DNA of 64,000 nt, taken from Nemopilema nomurai. Taxonomy: Eukaryota > Cnidaria > Scyphozoa > Rhizostomeae > Rhizostomatidae. The stretch covers positions 891,449 through 955,448 of the forward strand of contig ML133480.1 in the NCBI GenBank assembly GCA_003864495.1, read 5' to 3'. Below, one piece after another: positions 55,050-64,000 of this stretch. The position numbers and the translations under genes are program-made. The number at the start of each line of letters is the position of its first letter. Position 1 is the first letter of the stretch. Under the pieces are notes generated by a model. It made no database searches, had not been told where the DNA came from, and saw only the letters and a list, made by a program, of their open reading frames with translations.

Positions 55050-58000
55050 ATGACTAGATTTCAAGAATGAATTTATTTTCTGTGTAGAGCCAGTTGATCG
55101 GCAACTTGTAATTAAACAATGAGAATGCTTTTGATGTATTTTGCGAGAGGTTTGTGAGATTGGAATGGAAGTAGGGCATGACTAGATTTTCGTTACAGTT
55201 TATGGCAGGACGTAGATGAAAATATTTTCTGTTTAGAGCCTGTTGATGGAAAACTTGATATTCAAAAAAGGAGAACGTTTTTGATGTATTTCGAGAGAGG
55301 TTTGTGAGATTGGAAGGGAAGTAGGGCATGACTAGATATTCGTTACAGTTTATGGCAGGACGTAGATGAAAATATTTTCTGTTTAGGGCCTGTTGATGGA
55401 AAACTTGATATTCAAAAAAGGAGAAAGTTTTTGATGTATTTTGAGAGAGGTTTGTGAGATTGGAAGGGAAGTAGGGCATGACTAGATTTTCGTTACAGTT
55501 TATGGTAGGACCTAGATGAAAATATTTTCTGTTTAGAGCCTGTTGATGGAAAACTTGATATTCAAAAAAGGAGAAAGTTTTTGATGTATTTTGAGAGGTT
55601 TGTGAGATTGGAAGGGAAGTAGGGCATGACTAGATTTTCATTACAGTTTATGGCAGGACCTAGATGAAAATATTTTCTGTTTAGAGCCTGTTGATGGAAA
55701 ACTTGATATTCAAAAAAAGAGAACGTTTTTGATGTATTTTAAGAGAGGTTTGAGAGATTGATAGGGAAGTAGGACATGTCTAGATTTTCGATGCAATTTA
55801 AGGGAGAACATAGATGAACTTATTTTCTATGCAAAGCCAGTTGATGGGCAACTTGATATTAAAATAGAGAATGTTTTTGATGTATTTTTAGAGAGGTTTG
55901 TGAGACTGACAGGGTAGAAGGTCGTGTCTAGATTTTCGATGCAATTTAAGGGAGAACGTAGATTAACTCATTTTCTGTCTAGAGCCAGTTGATGGGCAAC
56001 TTGATATTAAAATAGAGATTGTTTTTGATGTATTTTTAGAGAGGTTTGAGAGACTCACAGGGTAGAAGGATATGTCTAGATTTTGGATGCAATTCAAGGG
56101 AGAACGTTGATGAACTTATTTTCGGTCTAGAGCCAGTTGATGGGCAACTTGATGTTAAAAGAGAGAATGTTTTTGATGTGTTTTTAGAGAGGTTTGAGAG
56201 ATTGATATGGAAGTAGGACATGTCTAGTTTTTCGATGCAATTTAAGACAGAACGTAGAGTGAACTTATTTTCTGTGTAGAGCCAGTTGATGGGCAATTTG
56301 ATATTAAAATAGAGAATGTTTTTGATGTATTTTTAGAGAGGTTTGAGAGACTGACAAGGAAGTAGGACATGTTTAGATTTTCGATGCAATTTAAGGGAGA
56401 ACGTAGATGAACTTATTTTCTATGCAGAGCCAGTTGATGGGCAACTTGATATTAAAATAGAGAATGTTTTTGATGTATTTTTAGAGAGGTTTGTGAGACT
56501 GACAGGGTAGAAGGACGTGTCTAGATTTTCGATGCAATTTAAGGGAGAACGTAGATGAACTTATTTTCTATGTAGAGCCAGTTGATGGTCAACTTGATAT
56601 TAAGATAGAGAATGTTTTTGATGTATTTTTAGAGAGGTTTGTGAGACTGACAGGGTAGAAGGACGTATCTAGATTTTCGATGCATTTGAAGGGAGAACGT
56701 AGATGAACTTATTTTCTATGTAGAGCCAGTTGATGGGCAACTTGATATTAAAATAGAGAATATTTTTGATGTATTTTTAGAGATGTTCGAGAGATTGATA
56801 GGGAAGTAGGACATGTCTAGACTATCGATGGAATTCAAGGGAGAACGTAGATGAACTTATTTTCTGTGTAGAGCCAATTAAAGGGCAACTTGATATTAAA
56901 ATAGAGAATGTTTTGATGTATTTTTAGAGAGGTTTGTGAGACTGACAGGGTAGAAGGACGTGTCTAGATTTTCGATGCAATTTAAGGGAGAACATAGATG
57001 AACTTATTTTCTATGTAGAGCCAGTTGATGGGCAACTTGATATTAAAATAGAGAATGTTTTGATGTATTTTTAGAGAGGTTTGTGAGACTGACAGGGTAG
57101 AAGGACGTGTCTAGATTTTCGATGCAATTTAAGGGAGAACGTAGATGAACTTATTTTATATGTAGAGCCAGTTGATTGGCAACTTGATATTAAACTAGAG
57201 AATGTTTTTGATGTATTTTTAGAGATGTTCGAGAGATTGATAGGAAAGTAGGACATGTCTAGATTATCGATGGAATTTAAGGGAGAACGTAGATGAACTT
57301 ATTTTCTATGTAGAGCCAGTTGATGGGCAACTTGATATTAAAATAGAGAATGTTTTTGATGTATTTTTAGAGATGTTCGAGAGATTGATAGGGAAGTAGG
57401 ACATGTCTAGATTATCGATGGAATTTAAGGGAGAACGTAGATGAACTTATTTTCTATGTAGAGCCAATTGAAGGGCAACTTGATATCAAAATAGAGAATG
57501 TTTTTGATGTATTTTTAGAGAGGTTTGAGAGACTGACAAGGAAGTAGGGCATGACTAGATTTTCGATGCAATTTAAGGGAGAACGTAGATGAATTTAATT
57601 TAGGTTTAGAGACAGTAGAAGGACATGCCCAGATTTTCGATGCAATTTAAGGGAGAACGTAGATGAAGTTATTTTCGGTCTAGAGCCAGTTGATGGGCAA
57701 CTTGATATTAAAATAGAGAATGTTTTTGATTTATTTTTAGAGAGGTTTGCGAGACTGACAGGGTAGAAGGACGTGTCTAGATTTTCGATGCAATTTAAGG
57801 GAGAACGTAGATGAACTTATTTTCTGTGTAGAGCCAACTAAAGGGCAACTTGATATTAAAATAGAGAATGTTTTGATGTATTTTTAGAGAGGTTTGTGAG
57901 CCTGAAAGGGTAGAAGGACGTATCTAGATTTTCGATGCATTTGAAGGGAGAACGTAGATGAACTTATTTTCTATGTAGAGCCAGTTGATGGGCAACTTGA

Positions 58001-61000
58001 TTTTAAGATAGGGAATGTTTTTGATGTATTTTTAGAGAGGTTTGTGAGACTGACAGGGTAGAAGGACGTATCTAGATTTTCGATGCAATTTAAGGGAGAA
58101 CGTAGATGAACTTATTTTCGGTCTAGAGCCTGTTGACGGGCAACTTGATATTAGAATAGAGAATGTTTTTGATGTATTTTTAGAGAGGTTTGTGAGACTG
58201 ACAGGGTAGAAGGACGTGTCTAGATTTTCGATGCAATTTAAGGGAGAACGTAGATGAACTTATTTTCTATGTAGAGCCAATTGAAGGGCAACTTGATATC
58301 AAAATAGAGAATGTTTTTGATGTATTTTTAGAGAGGTTTGAGAGACTGACAAGGAAGTAGGGCATGACTAGATTTTCGATGCAATTTAAGGGAGAACGTA
58401 GATGAATTTAATTTAGGTTTAGAGACAGTAGAAGGACATGCCCAGATTTTCGATGCAATTTAAGGGAGAACGTAGATGAAGTTATTTTCGGTCTAGAGCC
58501 AGTTGATGGGCAACTTGATATTAAAATAGAGAATGTTTTTGATTTATTTTTAGAGAGGTTTGCGAGACTGACAGGGTAGAAGGACGTGTCTAGATTTTCG
58601 ATGCAATTTAAGGGAGAACGTAGATGAACTTATTTTCTATGTAGAGCCAGTTGATGGGCAACTTGATTTTAAGATAGGGAATGTTTTTGATGTATTTTTA
58701 GAGAGGTTTGTGAGCCTGAAAGGGTAGAAGGACGTATCTAGATTTTCGATGCAATTTAAGGGAGAACGTAGATGAACTTATTTTCGGTCTAGAGCCAGTT
58801 GACGGGCAACTTGATATTAGAATAGAGAATGTTTTTGATGTATTTTTAGAGAGGTTTGTGAGACTGACAGGGTAGAAGGACGTGTCTAGATTTTCGATGC
58901 AATTTAAGGGAGAACGTAGATGAACTTATTTTCTGTGTAGAGCCAACTAAAGGGCAACTTGATATTAAAATAGAGAATGTTTTGATGTATTTTTAGAGAG
59001 GTTTGTGAGCCTGAAAGGGTAAGACGTATCTAGATTTTCGATGCATTTGAAGGGAGAACGTAGATGAACTTATTTTCTATGTAGAGCCAGTTGATGGGCA
59101 ACTTGATTTTAAGATAGGGAATGTTTTTGATGTATTTTTAGAGAGGTTTGTGAGACTGACAGGGTAGAAGGACGTATCTAGATTTTCGATGCAATTTAAG
59201 GGAGAACGTAGATGAACTTATTTTCGGTCTAGAGCCTGTTGACGGGCAACTTGATATTAGAATAGAGAATGTTTTTGATGTATTTTTAGAGAGGTTTGTG
59301 AGACTGACAGGGTAGAAGGACGTGTCTAGATTTTCGATGCAATTTAAGGGAGAACGTAGATGAACTTATTTTCTATGTAGAGCCAATTGAAGGGCAACTT
59401 GATATCAAAATAGAGAATGTTTTTGATGTATTTTTAGAGAGGTTTGAGAGACTGACAAGGAAGTAGGGCATGACTAGATTTTCGATGCAATTTAAGGAGA
59501 ACGTAGATGAATTTAATTTAGGTTTAGAGACAGTAAGGACATGCCCAGATTTTCGATGCAATTTAAGGGAGAACGTAGATGAAGTTATTCGGTCTAGAGC
59601 CAGTTGATGGGCAACTTGATATTAAAATAGAGAATGTTTTTGATTTATTTTTAGAGAGGGTTTGCGAGACTGACAGGGTAGAAGGACGTGTCTAGATTTT
59701 CGATGCAATTTAAGGGAGAACGTAGATGAACTTATTTTCTATGTAGAGCCAGTTGATGGGCAACTTGATTTTAAGATAGGGAATGTTTTTGATGTATTTT
59801 TAGAGAGGTTTGTGAGCCTGAAAGGGTAGAAGGACGTATCTAGATTTTCGATGCAATTTAAGGGAGAACGTAGATGAACTTATTTTCGGTCTAGAGCCAG
59901 TTGACGGGCAACTTGATATTAGAATAGGAAGTGTTTTTGATGTATTTTTAGAGAGGTTTGTGAGACTGACAGGGTAGAAGGACGTGTCTAGATTTCGATG
60001 CAATTTAAGGGAGAACGTAGATGAACTTATTTTCTGTGTAGAGCCAACTAAAGGGCAACTTGATATTAAAATAGAGAATGTTTTGATGTATTTTTAGAGA
60101 GGTTTGTGAGCCTGAAAGGGTAGAAGGACGTATCTAGATTTTCGATGCATTTGAAGGGAGAACGTAGATGAACTTATTTTCTATGTAGAGCCAGTTGATG
60201 GGCAACTTGATTTTAAGATAGGGAATGTTTTTGATGTATTTTTAGAGAGGTTTGTGAGACTGACAGGGTAGAAGGACGTATCTAGATTTTCGATGCAATT
60301 TAAGGGAAAGATAGATGAACTTATTTTCGGTCTAGAGCCTGTTGACGGGCAACTTGATATTAAAATAAAGAATGTTTTTTGATGTATTTTTAGAGAGTTT
60401 GTGAGATTGACAGGGAAGAAGGACTTGTCTAGATTTTCTTTACAATTTAAGGAGAACGTAGATGAACTTATTTCTTGTGTAGAGCCAGTTAAAGGGCAAC
60501 TTGATATTAAAATAGAGAATGTTTTGATGTATTTTTAGAGAGGTTTGTGAGCCTGAAAGGGTAGAAGGACGTGTCTAGATTTTCGATGCAATTTAAGGGA
60601 GAACGTAGATGAACTTATTTTCTATGTAGAGCCAGTTGATGGGCAACTTGATTTTAAGAAAGAGAATGTTTTTGATGTATTTTTAGAGAGGTTTGTGAGA
60701 CTGACAGGGTAGAAGGACGTATCTAGATTTTCGATGCATTTGAAGGGAGAACGTAGATGAACTTATTTTCTTTGTAGAGCCAGTTGATGGGCAACTTGAT
60801 TTTAAGATAGGGAATGTTTTTGATGTATTTTTAGAGAGGTTTGTGAGACTGACAGGGTAGAAGGACGTATCTAGATTTTCGATGCAATTTAAGGGAGAAC
60901 GTAGATGAACTTATTTTCTAGAGCCAGTTGACGCAACTTGATAAAAAATAGAGAATGTTTTTGATGTATTTTTAGAGAGGTTTGTGAGACTGACAGGGTA

Positions 61001-64000
61001 GAAGGACGTGTCTAGATTTACGATGCAATTTAAGGGAGAACGTAGATGAACTTATTTTCTATGCAGAGCCAGTTGATGGGCAACTTGATATTAGAATAGA
61101 GAATGTTTTTGATGTATTTTTAGAGAGGTTTGTGAGACTGACAGGGTAGAAGGACGTGTCTAGATTTTCGATGCAATTTAAGGGAGAACGTAGATGAACT
61201 TATTTTCTATGTAGAGCCAGTTGATGGTCAACTTGATATTAAGATAGAGAATGTTTTTGATGTATTTTTAGAGAGGTTTGTGAGACTGACAGGGTAGAAG
61301 GACGTATCTAGATTTTCGATGCATTTGAAGGGAGAACGTAGATGAACTTATTTTCTGTGTAGAGCCAATTGAAGGGCAACTTGATGTTAAAATAGAGAAT
61401 GTTTTGATGTATTTTTAGAGAGGTTTGTGAGACTGACAGGGTAGAAGGACGTGTCTAGATTTTCGATGCAATTTAAGGGAGAACATAGATGAACTTATTT
61501 TCTATGCAGAGCAAGTTGATGGGCAACTTGATATTAAAATAGAGAATGTTTTGATGTATTTTTAGAGAGGTTTGTGAGACTGACAGGGTAGAAGGACGTG
61601 TCTAGATTTTCGATGCAATTTAAGGGAGGACGTAGATGAACTTATTTTCTATGTAGAGCCAGTTGATGGGCAACTTGATTTTAAGATAGGGAATGTTTTT
61701 GATGTATTTTTAGAGAGGTTTGTGAGACTGACAGGGTAGAAGGACGTATCTAGATTTTCGATGCAATTTAAGGGAGAACGTAGATGAACTTATTTTATAT
61801 GTAGAGCCAGTTGATGGGCAACTTGATATTAAACTAGAGAATGTTTTTGATGTATTTTTAGAGATGTTCGAGAGATTGATAGGGAAGTAGGACATGTCTA
61901 GATTATCGATGGAATTTAAGGGAGAACGTAGATGAGCTTATTTTCTATGTAGAGCCAGTTGATGGGCAACTTGATATTAAAATAGAGAATGTTTTTGATG
62001 TATTTTTAGAGATGTTCGAGAGATTGATAGGAAGTAGGACATGTCTAGATTATCGATGGAATTTAAGGGAGAACGTAGATGAACTTATTTTCTATGTAGA
62101 GCCAATTGAAGGGCAACTTGATATCAAAATAGAGAATGTTTTTGATGTATTTTTAGAGAGGTTCGAGAGATTGATAGGAAAGTAGGACATGTCTAGATTA
62201 TCGATGGAATTTAAGGGAGAACGTAGATGAACTTATTTTCTATGTAGAGCCAATTGAAGGGCAACTTGATATTAAACTAGAGAATGTTTTTGATGTATTT
62301 TTAGAGAGGCTCGAGAGATTGATAGGAAAGTAGGACATGTCTAGATTATCGATGGAATTTAAGGGAGAACGTAGATGAACTTATTTTCTATGTAGAGCCA
62401 ATTGAAGGGCAACTTGATATTAAACTAGAGAATGTTTTTGATGTATTTTTAGAGAGGTTCGAGAGATTGATAGGGAAGTAGGACATGTCTAGATTATCGA
62501 TGGAATTTAAGGGAGAACGTAGATGAACTTATTTTCTATGTAGAGCCAATTGAAGGGCAACTTGATATTAAACTAGAGAATGTTTTTGATGTATTTTTAG
62601 AGAGGTTCGAGAGATTGATAGGAAAGTAGGACATGTCTAGATTATCGATGGAATTTAAGGGAGAACGTAGATGAACTTATTTTCTATGTAGAGCCAATTG
62701 AAGGGCAACTTGATATCAAAATAGAGAATGTTTTTGATGTATTTTTAGAGATGTTCGAGAGATTGATAGGGAAGTAGGACATGTCTAGATTTTCGATGCA
62801 ATTTAAGGGAGAACGTAGATGAACTTATTTTCTGTGTAGAGCCAACTAAAGGGCAACTTGATTTTAAGATAGGGAATGTTTTTGATGTATTTTTAGAGAG
62901 GTTTGTGAGACTGACAGGGTAGAAGGACGTATCTAGATTTTCGATGCAATTTAAGGGAGAACGTAGATGAACTTATTTTCGGTCTAGAGCCAGTTGACGG
63001 GCAACTTGATATTAAAATAGAGAATGTTTTTGATGTATTTTTAGAGAGGTTTGTGAGACTGACAGGGTAGAAGGACGTGTCTAGATTTTCGATGCAATTT
63101 AAGGGAGAACGTAGATGAACTTATTTTCTATGCAGAGCCAGTTGATGGGCAACTTGATATTAGAATAGAGAATGTTTTTGATGTATTTTTAGAGAGGTTT
63201 GTGAGACTGACAGGGTAGAAGGACGTGTCTAGATTTTCGATGCAATTTAAGGGAGAACGTAGATGAACTTATTTTCTATGTAGAGCCAGTTGATGGTCAA
63301 CTTGATATTAAGATAGAGAATGTTTTTGATGTATTTTTAGAGAGGTTTGTGAGACTGACAGGGTAGAAGGACGTATCTAGATTTTCGATGCATTTGAAGG
63401 GAGAACGTAGATGAACTTATTTTCTATGTAGAGCCAGTTGATGGGCAACTGAAAGATAGGGAATGTTTTTGATGTATTTTTAGAGAGGTTTGTGAGACTG
63501 ACAGGGTAGAAGGACGTATCTAGATTTTCGATGCAATTTAAGGGAGAACGTAGATGAACTTATTTTATATGTAGAGCCAGTTGGTGGGCAACTTGATATT
63601 AAACTAGAGAATGTTTTTGATGTATTTTTAGAGAGGTTCGAGAGATTGATAGGAAAGTAGGACATGTCTAGATTATCGATGGAATTTAAGGGAGAACGTA
63701 GATGAACTTATTTTCTATGTAGAGCCAGTTGATGGGCAACTTGATATTAAAAGAGAGAATGTTTTTGATGTGTTTTTAGAGAGGTTTGAGAGATTGATAT
63801 GGAAGTAGGACATGTCTAGATTTTCGATGCAATTTAAGACAGAACGTAGAGTGAACTTATTTTCTGTGTAGAGCCAGTTGATGGGCAATTTGATATTAAA
63901 ATAGAGAATGTTTTTGATGTATTTTTAGAGAGGTTTGAGAGACTGACAAGGAAGTAGGACATGTTTAGATTTTCGATGCAATTTAAGGGAGAACGTAGAT
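55050..64000. repeat. 148-bp satellite DNA array, about 60 monomers, continuing past the window
   Basis: Monomers average 148 bp and contain TAGATTTTCGATGCAATTTA, GGGAGAACGTAGATGAACTT, AGAGCCAGTTGATGGGCAAC and TTTTTGATGTATTTTTAGAG in order. At least two subtypes alternate in blocks: one with GTGAGACTGACAGGGTAGAAG and one with CGAGAGATTGATAGG plus ATTATCGATGGAA. A shortened monomer of about 72 bp recurs near 57591, 58404 and 59509. The last units before 64000 repeat those at about 56150-56400. Minus-strand open frames of about 61 codons recur because of the periodicity and are not genes. No start or end other than the left margin is visible. Confidence 0.95.

Noticed and set aside
55054..63665. 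Recurring minus-strand open frames of about 61-140 codons in the satellite
   Set aside because: They recur at the satellite period, start and stop at monomer features, and have no domain; they are by-products of tandem repetition.
55050..64000. CENP-B box in the satellite monomer
   Set aside because: TTCGATGCAATTTAAGGGA matches the TTCGNNNNA half of the box but lacks the CGGG half, so a functional box is not supported.

Overview
This window is animal nuclear DNA: AT-rich, with split genes using GT-AG introns, many transposon remnants, several minisatellites and one long satellite array. The recognisable genes (SLC16-type transporter, OGFOD3, two hydroxylysine-kinase-like paralogues, the Myt1 kinase) and the mix of DIRS, TTAA-flanked, pogo and PIF/Harbinger remnants suggest an invertebrate, perhaps a cnidarian. 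That placement is inference; no species can be named. All gene models were made by eye from splice signals, reading phase and family resemblance.

Layout. 1-179 holds the possible edge of a minus-strand exon. 1366-5708 (minus) is a four-exon SLC16-like transporter whose first intron carries a small inverted-repeat element and a 648-bp TTAA-flanked element. Head to head with it, 6517-7503 (plus) is an intronless OGFOD3 gene. 7504-11850 is repeat-rich: a tRNA-like fragment, a dead pogo-like element with an internal 66-bp minisatellite, a 332-bp insertion between 29-bp direct repeats, and a PIF/Harbinger transposase fragment. 12096-16017 and 21501-25365 (both plus) are two hydroxylysine-kinase-like genes in tandem, separated by a decayed DIRS-type retrotransposon (about 17.1-20.5 kb, minus). 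The second gene has a one-base reading-frame break. 26902-36843 (plus) is a complete 19-exon Myt1 (PKMYT1) kinase gene, in phase throughout, whose intron 13 ends in a 12-unit, 110-bp tandem array that copies its own 3' splice site.

From 36.8 kb on I recognise no protein-coding gene. This part holds five perfect CRE palindromes at 18-bp spacing, a diverged tandem duplication (40.5-43.7 kb), a TTGGTTGA-type simple repeat, a second copy of the inverted-repeat element, a 156-bp triplicate, a 1.25-kb array of units that each fold into two hairpins, and, from about 54.2 kb to the window end, a 148-bp satellite with higher-order structure.

The genes do not form one pathway. OGFOD3 is a predicted membrane 2-oxoglutarate oxygenase, HYKK-type enzymes phosphorylate free 5-hydroxylysine, and Myt1 is the membrane-bound inhibitory kinase of CDK1. 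Points most worth a second look are the multiplied splice acceptors in Myt1, the broken HYKK paralogue with different intron positions, the double-hairpin array with compensatory base changes, and the satellite's 7.6-kb repeated block.
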